Below are positions 35,825 to 45,219 of a stretch of DNA of 64,000 nt, piece after piece. The position numbers were made by a program, and so were the translations under genes. How positions within the stretch are numbered: the first letter of the stretch is position 1; every line of letters starts with the position of its first letter. Origin of the DNA: Pseudoalteromonas ruthenica (GTDB taxonomy: Bacteria; Pseudomonadota; Gammaproteobacteria; Enterobacterales; Alteromonadaceae); NCBI RefSeq assembly GCF_008808095.1, contig NZ_CP023396.1, forward strand, positions 3,117,501 through 3,181,500. The letters are read 5' to 3'. The notes under the pieces are model-generated. The model was not told the DNA's origin. It searched no databases and saw only the letters and a list, made by a program, of their open reading frames with translations.

Positions 35825-38800
35825 ATGCCACCAGCTTCGAAAAGCCGCTTTTATGCCATTGCCTTTTACGGCCTAATAGCCCTAACCTTGGCTGTGGCTA
35901 TATTCCTCGATCACCTCAATTATCAAAAAGCTGAACAACAATATCGCCAAGATGTACGGGAAGTAGCACAAAGTTATCGCAGCCGATTACAGGCACTGAT
36001 GACCGCCAATATTCAACTTGTACGCGGATTAATACCGGCCATCGCTGCCCAGCCCAACCTCAACCAACAACAATTCAGTGTCATTGCACAAAGCCTGTTT
36101 ACCAGTTCTAAAGAACTGCGCACCATAGGTGCAGCACCGGATATGGTTATTCGAATGACCTACCCTCTCAAGGGTAATGAGGGAGCCATTGGCCTCGATT
36201 ATATGGCCACCCCCAGTCAACGTGATGCAGCCTTGGCCGCTAAAGAAGGTGGAGAAATAGTCATTGATGCCCCCGTTAATTTAGTGCAGGGCGGTGTTGG
36301 CATTATTGCTCGACTGCCCATTTATCTGCAGCAGCCGAAACAAGAGTTTTGGGGGCTGATATCGGTCGTGCTCGACGCCAACAAGGTCTATAGCAATGGC
36401 GGACTCGTGCAATTACAAGAACAATTCAATGTCGCCTTGTATAAGCGTAATCCTGATAAACACATGTTTGGCGATACCGCTATTCGCTATAGCGACCCCA
36501 TTGAACTATCGATTAGTCTACCTAATGATACTTGGTATTTGGCAGTCCAACCGCAAACGGGCTGGCAACCTCCGTGGGAGAGCTTTGGCTATGCGCGCAT
36601 CGCGATTATTTTAACCACCTTGTTAGTGGTACTGTTTTTAGCTTGGCTTCGAGCCTTATTCTTAAAACTCATGGTCAATGAGCAGCGTCTTCAAGCGTTA
36701 TTCGACCTTTTTCCGCTAGGTATCGCGTTATGTGATGCCAAAACGGGCCGCTATATCAATGCTAATAAAGCCTTACTAAACTCGCTCGATACCCACTTAC
36801 AACAGCTAAAACAACAACACTTCGCCAACACTCTGCGCTTCAACGAGCGCACAGTACCGGCCTTAGATCAATTGCGTCATGGTCAACATATTGTTGCGGG
36901 AGAAGCTCTGTGGCAAAACAACAGTACCTTCCCGGTGAATGTCAATGGAGTGCAATTTACCAATGCTCAGGGTGAACCTTTTGTGTGGTTACTCATTGAA
37001 GATTTGCGCGAAAAGAAGGCGACACAAGCAGAAATACTTGAAAAGAGTCAGCGCCTAGCATTGATCGTTGAGAATATCGGTGTTGGAACTTGGGATTGGC
37101 AAGTACAAAGCGGCGAAGTGACGTTTAACGAGCGTTGGGCGCAAATCATTGGTTATGAGCTCGAAGAGCTCACCCCCATTAATATTGATACTTGGCTCAA
37201 TCACACCCACCCTGATGACTTAAAAGAATCAGGACTGCGTTTGGAGCAACACTGGCAGGGACAAAGTGAACAGTATGTATGTGAAGCCCGAATGCGTCAT
37301 AAATTAGGCCATTGGGTGTGGGTTCTGGATACCGGCCGAGTCATTGAATGGTGCGACGATGGTCGACCAAAACGTATGATTGGCACGCACTTAGATATTA
37401 GCTCACAAAAGTCGACTGAGGCGGCACTGCGCCATGCTAAGCAAGAGATCGAGCGCTTCTTTGAGCTCAGCGCTAACTTTATGGCTATTCTCAACGTACA
37501 TGGCTTTTTCGAACGCGCCAACTCACGCATATACCGGGGCTTAGGCTTTACAGCCAGTGAAATACTTGCCAAGCCGCTGCTCGACTTTGTCGCCTGTGAT
37601 GATAAAGAGCGCGTACAACAACAATTTGATAAGTTGAGCCAGCAGGACAATGAAACTCAATTTGATTGCTACTTGCGTACCCACTCACACAAACAGCTGC
37701 TGTGCCGTATTAACTTGGCTCTGGATCAAGAGAATAGCAAGATTTATATGGTTGCTAGCGACATCACTGAGCAGCAACGAATCAGCAAGCAGCTGTTGAC
37801 GCATAAACAAATGCTCGAAGCAATGAGTACCCAGGCGCGCATTGGCGCATGGGAGCTGAATAACGATACTAACCACGCGTTCTGGTCCAAAGTGAACCGC
37901 GAGATTCATGGCGTCGATGACAGCTACCTGATCACCGCAGATAATCTTTTTCACTTTTTCACACCCAGTTCCCAATCCCAGCTAAATACGCTTATTACTC
38001 GCACTATTAATGACCGTCAGCCGTTTTGTACTGAGCTACAGATAGTCACAGCTCAAGGTGCTAAAAAGTGGGTACGCGTGCGCGGTGAAGCGGAGTTTGA
38101 CCAGCAACGCTGTATTCGCATCTTTGGCTCTACCCAAGATATAGATGGCGAAAAGCGCGGCCAGCTCGCGCAACAGCAATTAGCACAACGTAATAGCGCT
38201 TTAGCAGGGCTCACGGTCGATGACGCGATTCTCAATGGTGATTTAGACGCGGCTAAACACATTATCACCCGCATGGTCAGCCGCACCTTAAACACCCATA
38301 GGGTCAGTATCTGGTTGTTTGACGATGCCCATCAAGAAATGCATTTACTGTCACTGTACGAACAAGAGAAAAACAGCCATAGCGAGAGCGGTGTATTAGT
38401 CGGTGAGCAATACCCAACTTACTTTAGCGCGATACAAAAGCGAGCGGTATTAAGCATCAGTGATGCCCACAACGATCCGCTGACCAGGGAGTTTTTACAG
38501 GACTATCTGCAGCCGCTCAATATTCATGCGCTTCTCGACTGTGCCATTCCGGGGCGCCATGGCATGGTCGGTGTGGTGTGCGCAGAACAGCTTCATGAAC
38601 CGCGTGTATGGAGTGAAAATGATGAAAACTTTCTTATTGCTATCGCTAATATCATCGGTGGTGTCTATGCCAACCACGAAAGACAACTAACGGAAATTGC
38701 CCTTCGCAACGCGAAAAATAAAGCTGAGCATGCGGCGCTCGTAAAAAGTGAGTTTCTTGCCAGTATGAGTCATGAAATACGTACGCCGATGAATGGCGTA

Positions 38801-40228
38801 TTGGGCATGTTAGAGCTACTGGATCACAGCACATTAAATGACTCGCAGCATCATCACCTGCAACTAGCCCGCTCTTCTGCCAACACCTTGTTAAGTATTA
38901 TCAACGACATATTGGATTTTTCTAAAATTGAAGCGGGCAAGGTAGAAATTGAACATATAAGTTTTGATATTCACCAAGTGTTGTCACAGGTTGTTGAGTC
39001 GCTAGCCTTGAAAGCACAGCAACAAAACAACCGTTTATATCTGGATGCGCATCAGCTACCACAGCAAATAGTTGAGGGTGATCCCAACCGCTTGCGACAA
39101 GTGCTGGCCAACTTGTTATCGAATGCGATTAAATTTACCGAAGACGGTGAGATAACGATTACCGCAACACTCGATGAGCATGGGGTATTTACCTGCAGTG
39201 TCCAAGACACCGGTATTGGTATCTCTAAGCAAGCTCAAGCGCAATTATTTGATGCCTTTACCCAGGCTGACAGCTCCACCACCCGGCGCTTTGGCGGCAC
39301 CGGTTTAGGTCTTGCCATTGTCCGTCAGTTATGTCAGCTCATGCATGGCGATGTCAGTGTGAAAAGCACTGTGGATCAAGGCAGTACATTTACGTTCTTC
39401 ATTCAACTGGAAGCCGATGAGCAATCTACCATCACTCAACACCTGGTGGGTGAGCACGTGGCTATTTTCTGTCATGACCGCCAAGAGAGTACCCTCGCTC
39501 GGCAACACTGTGAGTTGATGGGAGCAAAGGTCACCTGCTTTACGGATGGCAATGACTTGCTTGAGCATTTGGCTAACCAAAGCGTCGAGCGCCTCATTAT
39601 CGATGCCGAACCGCTATTAAAAAATACCCACGAGTTACAGCATCGACTGAAAAGCACGCTTAGCGAACAATGTCAGCTGTTGGTCTTAGCGAATATGGAG
39701 CAAACTAATGAAGTCAGCGAGCAATTGGAATTTGAACACTTCCGATTGGCGTTTCATCCATTAACTAGCTTTGATATTTTCAGCGGTTATACGCGCTCAG
39801 AAGAGACTGGTGCGCAGCAGCTCTCAGGGACTATTAACTGTTTGCTTGTAGAAGATAATCAGGTCAATCAAATTGTTACCTCATCCTTATTGGACAAGCA
39901 CGGTTGCAACTACGAAATTGCCAATGATGGACAACAAGCGATAACACGCTTGCAACAGTGTCCTTCGGGGTATTTTGATGTGGTGCTGATGGATTGCCAA
40001 ATGCCCATTCTTGATGGCTACCAAGCAGCCACTCAAATCCGCCAAGGCAAGGCCGGAGAGCAACATCAAAACATTGCGATTATTGCCCTGACCGCCAATG
40101 CAATGGAGGGCGACAAGGAAAAATGTTTGCAATCGGGTATGAACGATTATTTGAGTAAGCCCCTTAAGCCAGACGCACTCTACGAGAAGCTGACCATCTG
40201 GGCACATATGGCACCGCCGTATGAATAG
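35825..40228 (+). CDS. hybrid sensor histidine kinase: CHASE, PAS, GAF, kinase, receiver
   Basis: About 1467 residues. Helix 1 (about 8-28) and helix 2 (about 259-280) bracket a periplasmic CHASE domain with the IGLDY...[13 protein letters not shown] pattern. Then come four PAS regions (about 290-775, two with PAC-like ends), a GAF domain (about 790-950), a HisKA domain with the phospho-acceptor His983 (SHEIRTPMN), an ATPase domain with N, G1 and G2 boxes (about 1080-1200), and a C-terminal receiver with Asp1390 (LMDCQMP). A degenerate receiver-like stretch sits between ATPase and the true receiver. No partner regulator adjoins. The start is unsettled: this ATG or a GTG ten codons upstream. 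Confidence 0.92.
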   Translation: MPPASKSRFYAIAFYGLIALTLAVAIFLDHLNYQKAEQQYRQDVREVAQSYRSRLQALMTANIQLVRGLIPAIAAQPNLNQQQFSVIAQSLFTSSKELRTIGAAPDMVIRMTYPLKGNEGAIGLDYMATPSQRDAALAAKEGGEIVIDAPVNLVQGGVGIIARLPIYLQQPKQEFWGLISVVLDANKVYSNGGLVQLQEQFNVALYKRNPDKHMFGDTAIRYSDPIELSISLPNDTWYLAVQPQTGWQPPWESFGYARIAIILTTLLVVLFLAWLRALFLKLMVNEQRLQALFDLFPLGIALCDAKTGRYINANKALLNSLDTHLQQLKQQHFANTLRFNERTVPALDQLRHGQHIVAGEALWQNNSTFPVNVNGVQFTNAQGEPFVWLLIEDLREKKATQAEILEKSQRLALIVENIGVGTWDWQVQSGEVTFNERWAQIIGYELEELTPINIDTWLNHTHPDDLKESGLRLEQHWQGQSEQYVCEARMRHKLGHWVWVLDTGRVIEWCDDGRPKRMIGTHLDISSQKSTEAALRHAKQEIERFFELSANFMAILNVHGFFERANSRIYRGLGFTASEILAKPLLDFVACDDKERVQQQFDKLSQQDNETQFDCYLRTHSHKQLLCRINLALDQENSKIYMVASDITEQQRISKQLLTHKQMLEAMSTQARIGAWELNNDTNHAFWSKVNREIHGVDDSYLITADNLFHFFTPSSQSQLNTLITRTINDRQPFCTELQIVTAQGAKKWVRVRGEAEFDQQRCIRIFGSTQDIDGEKRGQLAQQQLAQRNSALAGLTVDDAILNGDLDAAKHIITRMVSRTLNTHRVSIWLFDDAHQEMHLLSLYEQEKNSHSESGVLVGEQYPTYFSAIQKRAVLSISDAHNDPLTREFLQDYLQPLNIHALLDCAIPGRHGMVGVVCAEQLHEPRVWSENDENFLIAIANIIGGVYANHERQLTEIALRNAKNKAEHAALVKSEFLASMSHEIRTPMNGVLGMLELLDHSTLNDSQHHHLQLARSSANTLLSIINDILDFSKIEAGKVEIEHISFDIHQVLSQVVESLALKAQQQNNRLYLDAHQLPQQIVEGDPNRLRQVLANLLSNAIKFTEDGEITITATLDEHGVFTCSVQDTGIGISKQAQAQLFDAFTQADSSTTRRFGGTGLGLAIVRQLCQLMHGDVSVKSTVDQGSTFTFFIQLEADEQSTITQHLVGEHVAIFCHDRQESTLARQHCELMGAKVTCFTDGNDLLEHLANQSVERLIIDAEPLLKNTHELQHRLKSTLSEQCQLLVLANMEQTNEVSEQLEFEHFRLAFHPLTSFDIFSGYTRSEETGAQQLSGTINCLLVEDNQVNQIVTSSLLDKHGCNYEIANDGQQAITRLQQCPSGYFDVVLMDCQMPILDGYQAATQIRQGKAGEQHQNIAIIALTANAMEGDKEKCLQSGMNDYLSKPLKPDALYEKLTIWAHMAPPYE

Positions 40229-40323
40229 CGCGAAGCAAAATAGCACCCCCGAGGTCGGCGCTTTAATTTTTTTGTAAATGCTTACATAATAGCTGCTTAC
40301 CATCTTGCTCAAGCGGGGGAATT

Positions 40324-41154
40324 ATGCGAGCCGAAATCGTTGCCGAAATGAAAGTGCAACCTAGCATTGATGTCCAACAAGAAGTTACTCGTCGGGTGTC
40401 ATTTTTAAAACACAAGCTTCAACAAGCCCACTGTCGCACCTTGGTGCTTGGCATCAGTGGCGGTGTTGATTCCTCTACTTGCGGCCGTCTTTGCCAGCTT
40501 GCCATTGAAGAGCTCAACGCCGATCACGATACTGAACAATATCAGTTCATTGCCGTGCGCTTACCTTATGGTGTGCAAGCCGACGAGGATGAGGCGCAGC
40601 TGGCGCTCGACTTTATTCAACCCAGTCAGCGTGTTACCGTGAACATCAAACCCGCTACCGACCATATGCATGAACAGGTGCTAAGCAGCCTCGCTGGCAG
40701 TGATTTAAGTTTACCCGCACAAAGCCATATTGATTTCGTTAAGGGCAATGTCAAAGCGCGCCAACGCATGATTGCCCAGTATGAGCTAGCGGGTCTACAT
40801 CAAGGTTTAGTCGTTGGCACCGATCATAGCGCGGAGAACATTACCGGGTTTTATACTAAGTTTGGGGATGGTGCGTGCGATCTAGCGCCGCTGTTTGGCT
40901 TATCTAAACGCCAAGTACGCGCGCTTGCTCAACACCTCGGAGCGCCTGACGCCTTAGTTACCAAGGCACCGACCGCCGACTTAGAGTGCGATCGCCCCGG
41001 CCTCACAGACGAAGAAGCGCTGGGCTTGAGTTATGACCAAATCGACGACTTCCTTGAGGCGAAACCCTTAAGTGCAGAAATAGAGCAACGCATAATCGCC
41101 ATATATCAGCGCACTCAGCATAAGCGCCAACCGATTCCGACCATTTACGATTAG
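40324..41154 (+). CDS. nadE: NH3-dependent NAD+ synthetase
   Basis: A 276-residue single-domain enzyme that amidates deamido-NAD+ to NAD+ using ammonia and ATP. The ATP-pyrophosphatase P-loop SGGVDSS is at 45-51; the length and [25 protein letters not shown] segment fit the ammonia-dependent (no glutaminase domain) form. GGGGGA precedes the ATG. It stands alone between the kinase gene and the pterin operon. Confidence 0.95.
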   Translation: MRAEIVAEMKVQPSIDVQQEVTRRVSFLKHKLQQAHCRTLVLGISGGVDSSTCGRLCQLAIEELNADHDTEQYQFIAVRLPYGVQADEDEAQLALDFIQPSQRVTVNIKPATDHMHEQVLSSLAGSDLSLPAQSHIDFVKGNVKARQRMIAQYELAGLHQGLVVGTDHSAENITGFYTKFGDGACDLAPLFGLSKRQVRALAQHLGAPDALVTKAPTADLECDRPGLTDEEALGLSYDQIDDFLEAKPLSAEIEQRIIAIYQRTQHKRQPIPTIYD

Positions 41155-41158
41155 TGCA

Positions 41159-41186
41159 CATAGCCCATGTCAGTACATGGGCTATG
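41159..41186 (+). terminator. strong hairpin after nadE
   Basis: Perfect 12-bp stem CATAGCCCATGT / ACATGGGCTATG with loop CAGT, five bases after the nadE stop. There is no T-run (ACTACAAC follows), so it may stabilise the mRNA end or pause transcription instead of being a textbook terminator. Confidence 0.6.
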
Positions 41187-41305
41187 ACTACAACAAAACT
41201 AACCTCAGGCGTAAATGATCGACCGCTCTCGCCCATGCGTAAACACTGCAATCCTTTTGTCATTTGTTTATAGTAAGAGCAGTTCACGCTTAAACTGAAG
41301 AAGTT

Positions 41306-42013
41306 ATGTCCTTTCCAATTTTAATAACCGGGGCCGGACAACGTATAGGTCTTGCCCTTGCCCAGCATTTTGTAGCTGAGCAGCACGATGTCATTATTAC
41401 CTACCGTACTCGGCACAATGCAGTAGATGAGTTAGCGGCGCAAGGTGTTACTTGTATTCAAGCAGATTTTAGTGACGATGAAAGCATTATTCACTTTATC
41501 AATGAGTTACGAGTCCATACGCCAAAGTTACGCGCTATTATTCATAACGCATCAAGTTGGGATAGTGAGAGTAAAAACGACGACTACGCAGCCTTGTTTG
41601 ATAATATGATGCGTATTCATGCCAAGGTACCTTACCTTATCAACCAACATTGCCAAGACATGCTCGAGCACAGCGATGGCTATAGCGACATTATTCATTT
41701 AACCGACTTTGTGGTCGAGACAGGCAGTGCCAAACACCTTGCCCACGCAGCCAGCAAAGCGGCATTGGATAATTTAACTAAGTCATTTGCGGCCAAGTAC
41801 GCACCACATATCAAAGTGAACGCTGTTGCCCCTTCGCTGATTATTTTTAACGAGGGCGACAGTGAACAGTATAAACGCAAGACATTACAAAAATCCCTCA
41901 TGGGCATTGAACCTGGGTGTCGAGAAATTATTAATGCTGTCGAGCTTCTGCTAACCAGCGACTATATAACCGGACGCAGCTTAGCCGTTGATGGCGGCCG
42001 TCATCTAAAGTAA
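41306..42013 (+). CDS. folM: dihydromonapterin/dihydrofolate reductase FolM
   Basis: A 235-residue SDR-type reductase. The cofactor loop TGAGQRIG matches the TGxxxRxG signature of pteridine reductases, distinguishing it from ordinary SDRs; HNASSW and the [11 protein letters not shown] catalytic region (Lys at about 153) follow. FolM reduces dihydromonapterin to tetrahydromonapterin, and dihydrofolate weakly, with NADPH. It is the first gene of a folM-folE-folX operon with an 11-bp gap to folE, which supplies the substrate for monapterin synthesis. Confidence 0.9.
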   Translation: MSFPILITGAGQRIGLALAQHFVAEQHDVIITYRTRHNAVDELAAQGVTCIQADFSDDESIIHFINELRVHTPKLRAIIHNASSWDSESKNDDYAALFDNMMRIHAKVPYLINQHCQDMLEHSDGYSDIIHLTDFVVETGSAKHLAHAASKAALDNLTKSFAAKYAPHIKVNAVAPSLIIFNEGDSEQYKRKTLQKSLMGIEPGCREIINAVELLLTSDYITGRSLAVDGGRHLK

Positions 42014-42024
42014 TTGAGAACATT

Positions 42025-42579
42025 ATGCACGACGAATTAAAACAAAGTTACCAACAATTAATCTCCGCCGTTGGCGAAGACCCTCAACGCGAAGGCCTAC
42101 TAGATACCCCCAAGCGTGCAGCCAAAGCCATGGAGTACCTAACTCAAGGCTACCGTCAGACATTAGCAGAAATCACCAATAATGCGGTGTTTACCTCTGA
42201 TGCTGATGACATGGTTCTGATCCAAGATATAGAGCTTTACTCAATGTGCGAGCATCACCTGTTACCCTTTGTCGGCAAAGCACATATTGCTTACATTCCC
42301 GACGGGAAAGTCTTAGGGCTTTCGAAGTTTGCCCGTATCGTTGATATGTTTGCCCGTCGCTTCCAGATCCAAGAGCAATTGACTCATCAAATCGCTCAAG
42401 CAGTTGAAGAAGTCACTGGCGCCAAAGGCGTTGGCGTGATCGTTGAAGCTAAGCACATGTGTATGATGATGCGTGGGGTCGAAAAGCAAAACTCTAAAAT
42501 GCGTACGTCAGTTATGCTTGGTAATTTCCGCACTGATCCGAAAACGCGCAATGAATTCCTGCAGCTAGTGAAGAATTAG
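42025..42579 (+). CDS. folE: GTP cyclohydrolase I
   Basis: A 184-residue enzyme that opens GTP to 7,8-dihydroneopterin triphosphate, the entry to tetrahydropterins and folate. The zinc ligands are present: Cys75 and His78 in CEHHLLPF, and Cys146 in KHMCMM. Length and all core segments fit FolE type IA, forming a decamer. Its place between folM and folX couples it to monapterin synthesis. Confidence 0.96.
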   Translation: MHDELKQSYQQLISAVGEDPQREGLLDTPKRAAKAMEYLTQGYRQTLAEITNNAVFTSDADDMVLIQDIELYSMCEHHLLPFVGKAHIAYIPDGKVLGLSKFARIVDMFARRFQIQEQLTHQIAQAVEEVTGAKGVGVIVEAKHMCMMMRGVEKQNSKMRTSVMLGNFRTDPKTRNEFLQLVKN

Positions 42580-42587
42580 GACACACC

Positions 42588-42944
42588 ATGACCAACGCCA
42601 TTATCAATGTTACTAATCTCCGGCTAAGAACCTATATTGGGTTCAACCCCGAAGAACGGGAAAAAAAGCAAGATGTTGTGATTAATATCGAGATCCACTA
42701 TCCGGCAGATAAGGCGTGTACCAGTGATGAGGTGCAAGAAGCACTCAACTATAAGACTGTCACCAAGGAAGTGATCGCACTGGTAGAGCAAGGACAGTTT
42801 TTACTTTTAGAAAAGCTAGTCGCGGATATCTTAGCGCTCTGCCACCAGCACCCTAGTGTGCATTACGCTAAAGTACGGGTGGACAAGCCACATGCGTTGC
42901 GATTTGCAGACTCTGTATCGTTGACCTTGGATTGGCACGCTTAG
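42588..42944 (+). CDS. folX: dihydroneopterin triphosphate 2'-epimerase FolX
   Basis: A 118-residue tunnelling-fold protein. It follows E. coli FolX closely (NLRLRTYIGFNPEE; IHYPADKA; ALNYKTVTKEV; HALRFADSVSLTL). FolX epimerises dihydroneopterin triphosphate to dihydromonapterin triphosphate. FolB aldolase is a paralogue, but the alignment and operon with folM favour FolX. The conserved Glu74 region and Lys near the C-terminus are intact. A GGACAC sequence precedes its ATG, 8 bp after folE. Confidence 0.9.
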   Translation: MTNAIINVTNLRLRTYIGFNPEEREKKQDVVINIEIHYPADKACTSDEVQEALNYKTVTKEVIALVEQGQFLLLEKLVADILALCHQHPSVHYAKVRVDKPHALRFADSVSLTLDWHA

Positions 42945-42960
42945 CTGTCTAGCTATGATT

Positions 42961-42988
42961 AAGCACTCGCATTAATTGGCGAGTGCTT
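42961..42988. terminator. bidirectional hairpin between folX and yqaA
   Basis: Perfect 10-bp stem AAGCACTCGC / GCGAGTGCTT with an eight-base loop. It overlaps the last codons and the stop of the convergent yqaA gene, so one hairpin may end both transcripts. Neither side has a long T-run. Confidence 0.55.
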
Positions 42989-43433
42989 CCCCCCCGCCAT
43001 ACAATGACTGTATGCCAAGAGCCATCAATATAACCACCCAATACCGCACGCCTTTACCGATACTGACAATAGCAACAAACAGCCAAAACCGGACCCGAAA
43101 GATACCACCTATCACGGTGAGTGGATCGCCAATCACCGGCAGCCATGCGAAAAATAGGCTATACACACCGTAACGATGAAAACGCCGTGTCGCTTTTTCC
43201 ATCGCTGCGGCTGAGACCGGAAACCACTTTTTGTGCTGAAAGCGTGTAACTTGGGTCCCCAAGGCATAATTGACACAGCTACCAAGAACATTCCCAAGTG
43301 TTGCAAACAACCATAACAACACTAGGTGATAGCCCCCTTGCGTCACCATCGCAGTAAGTACCAATTCCGATGAGCTAGGTAGGAGCGTTGCCGACACAAA
43401 GGCGGTTAAAAATAAACTAAAATAGGCCAGCAA
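42972..43433 (-). CDS. yqaA: YqaA-type membrane protein (SNARE-associated/DedA-like)
   Basis: A 153-residue inner-membrane protein with about four helices: the first at about 2-30, then 36-60, 95-118 and 120-143. It shows the DedA-related motif SSSELVL and the segment FFAWLPVIGDPLTVIGGIFR. E. coli YqaA belongs to this group; larger DedA relatives flip undecaprenyl phosphate or act in membrane homeostasis, but YqaA's function is not known. Its stop codon lies in the hairpin shared with folX. Confidence 0.85.
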   Translation of the reverse strand: MLAYFSLFLTAFVSATLLPSSSELVLTAMVTQGGYHLVLLWLFATLGNVLGSCVNYALGTQVTRFQHKKWFPVSAAAMEKATRRFHRYGVYSLFFAWLPVIGDPLTVIGGIFRVRFWLFVAIVSIGKGVRYWVVILMALGIQSLYGGGEALAN

Positions 43434-43468
43434 AACGCTCCTGTATTGCTATTTTGTATGTCTAATGC

Positions 43469-43864
43469 TTATAAAAACTTAATACACAGCGGATACTTAA
43501 ATTCTTTGCCTTCGTAGGCTTTGATGCTAGCAATAATCACCATTACGAACGAGAAAATGGCGACTAAAGGCAGTAGCACAACCCCAATAGCAACAAAAAT
43601 AAGTAAGAAGCAGACGATGAAAGCAATAAGCATAGTTAGCTGAAAGTTCAATGACGCGCGGCCATGACGGTCAACCACTTCCATCTCATCTTTTTTCACC
43701 AACCAGACAATCAACGGGCCAATGATAGATCCAAATGGCACTATAAAACCCGCGAGTGCGGCTAAGTGACACAGCATCGCCATGGTTTTCTCATCATTGC
43801 TTTGCTTGTTGTTATTGTTTGCCGGTGGCGGGGTGTCATTCTTCTCTGGTAATACGGGTTCCAT
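43469..43864 (-). CDS. DUF4870-type membrane protein
   Basis: A 131-residue protein. A Pro/Asn-rich soluble N-terminus (about 1-28) leads into three helices: about 35-60, 78-98 and 100-122. The layout, with GPLIVWLVKKDEMEVVDRHGRASLNFQLT, is characteristic of DUF4870. Function is unknown. The ATG here follows AGGAGAGAAT at ideal distance; the open frame continues 28 codons upstream, but without such a site. Confidence 0.8.
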   Translation of the reverse strand: MEPVLPEKNDTPPPANNNNKQSNDEKTMAMLCHLAALAGFIVPFGSIIGPLIVWLVKKDEMEVVDRHGRASLNFQLTMLIAFIVCFLLIFVAIGVVLLPLVAIFSFVMVIIASIKAYEGKEFKYPLCIKFL

Positions 43865-44051
43865 ATTCTCTCCTGCTTTATGGGTTTGGTATTCAGATTC
43901 GCAGGTTTTCTTGCTTGTGTCTAGATACCCGCTCGGTATTAATAACAAACCAGATGCGTATAGGTTGGCTCTGTGAGGACAGCCTAAGCATTGGTATTAC
44001 GGCGTATTAGCGCTAGACTAGGGCTCTTGTAATATCATCGTCGGAGTTAAC

Positions 44052-44522
44052 GTGGGTACTGAAGTTGTTAATATTTTAACCATGGCAAAGGTCATTCAAA
44101 CAGCCGTCGCTCCGGTATTTCTAATCACAGGGATTGCGGCCACCCTTGGGGTACTATCAAACCGCTTGGCGCGGATCACCGACCGTGCTCGTGCCTTGGA
44201 GAGAAAACTAAAAATCAGCAGCGATGAAGAGTTTAATCGCTCACTAGCAACTGAGCTGCGCGCCCTGTTAAAGCGTGCGCGTTGTATTCATATCGCTTTT
44301 AGTTTCAGTGTGCTCAGCGCCACCTTAGTGAGCGCTGTCGTTATGCTGTTGTTTATGGCAAATATCCAAGCCATTAACCTTGGTACTGCTATTGCTGGGT
44401 GCTTTATGGTCGCGATGCTGCTGCTTATATTGGCATTTATCGCGTTATTAGGAGAAGTCTTTTTAGCGACTAGAAGTATGCGCAGAGGCATGATATTCGC
44501 AGACATTGATCTCGGAGAATAA
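44052..44522 (+). CDS. DUF2721-type membrane protein
   Basis: A 156-residue protein with three helices (about 13-38, 78-103 and 110-138) and a charged, helical linker carrying the NRLARITDRARAL motif typical of DUF2721. Function is unknown. The start is GTG, seven bases after GGAG. It is divergent from the DUF4870 gene. Confidence 0.78.
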   Translation: MGTEVVNILTMAKVIQTAVAPVFLITGIAATLGVLSNRLARITDRARALERKLKISSDEEFNRSLATELRALLKRARCIHIAFSFSVLSATLVSAVVMLLFMANIQAINLGTAIAGCFMVAMLLLILAFIALLGEVFLATRSMRRGMIFADIDLGE

Positions 44523-44654
44523 CCACAATTGCACATACCTTCAGCGTTTAGTAGGACTTATTAGTCATTGCAGCGATTATTAGCACACTTGCTCTTGTGT
44601 TCACTGCCCTGCTTAGGTAAAAAGAAGGTTGTTTTACGAAAAGGGGCAAATGGA

Positions 44655-45104
44655 ATGAAACTAAAAACATTATTGGCGGCGACTCTGATCGCCACATCGG
44701 GTTCAGCACTAGCAAACTCCGTGTTCGAGAAGCCGGAAGATGCGATTGAGTATCGGCAGTCGGTCTTTTCATTGATCCGGGTGCAAATTGGTGACATGGG
44801 CGACATGCTTAAGGGTAAGGTTCCTTTTGACGCGGCACGCTTTCAACAACGCGCAGATAACGCTGCAGCGCTATCACAAATGCCTTGGGAAGCGTTCACT
44901 GCGGGCTCAGATCAGGGTAATACCGATGCCTTAGCAGCCATCTGGGAAGACAAGGCCACCTTTGATAAAAAAGCCAACTCCTTTGCGCAATATGCCCAAG
45001 AACTTGCTGTTGCTGCTAAAAGTGGTGATAAGAAGCAAATCGCTCCTGCTTTTAAAAACTGGGCGAAAGGCTGTAAAGATTGCCACAAGTCATTTAAAGA
45101 CTAA
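44655..45104 (+). CDS. cytochrome c' (c556 type)
   Basis: A 149-residue periplasmic cytochrome. A signal peptide (1-20, ALA cut) is followed by a four-helix bundle with the haem-binding motif CKDCH at 140-144, close to the C-terminus as in cytochrome c'. Proteins of this class bind NO and may take part in nitrosative stress defence. The ATG was chosen because it starts the signal peptide; an upstream in-frame start would add 29 non-signal residues. A cytochrome b561-type gene lies 3.7 kb away, beyond the subtilase gene. Confidence 0.92.
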   Translation: MKLKTLLAATLIATSGSALANSVFEKPEDAIEYRQSVFSLIRVQIGDMGDMLKGKVPFDAARFQQRADNAAALSQMPWEAFTAGSDQGNTDALAAIWEDKATFDKKANSFAQYAQELAVAAKSGDKKQIAPAFKNWAKGCKDCHKSFKD

Positions 45105-45172
45105 ACAAACCCGCTCATGGCGGTATCAACCAGTATGAAGCTCAAGCTGATTACCATGCTGGAACACCTATA

Positions 45173-45200
45173 AAAAACGGCGCCTTCAGGCGCCGTTTTT
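45173..45200. terminator. bidirectional terminator
   Basis: Stem AAAAACGGCGCC / GGCGCCGTTTTT with loop TTCA: a 12-bp symmetrical hairpin with T-runs on both strands, between the convergent cytochrome c' and subtilase genes. Confidence 0.9.
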
Positions 45201-45219
45201 ATGTCCATAGCTCAACGAA

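Noticed and set aside
41003..41287. Minus-strand frame of 94 residues between nadE and folM
   Set aside because: It overlaps the nadE end and the strong hairpin, and no start signal or family resemblance is seen.
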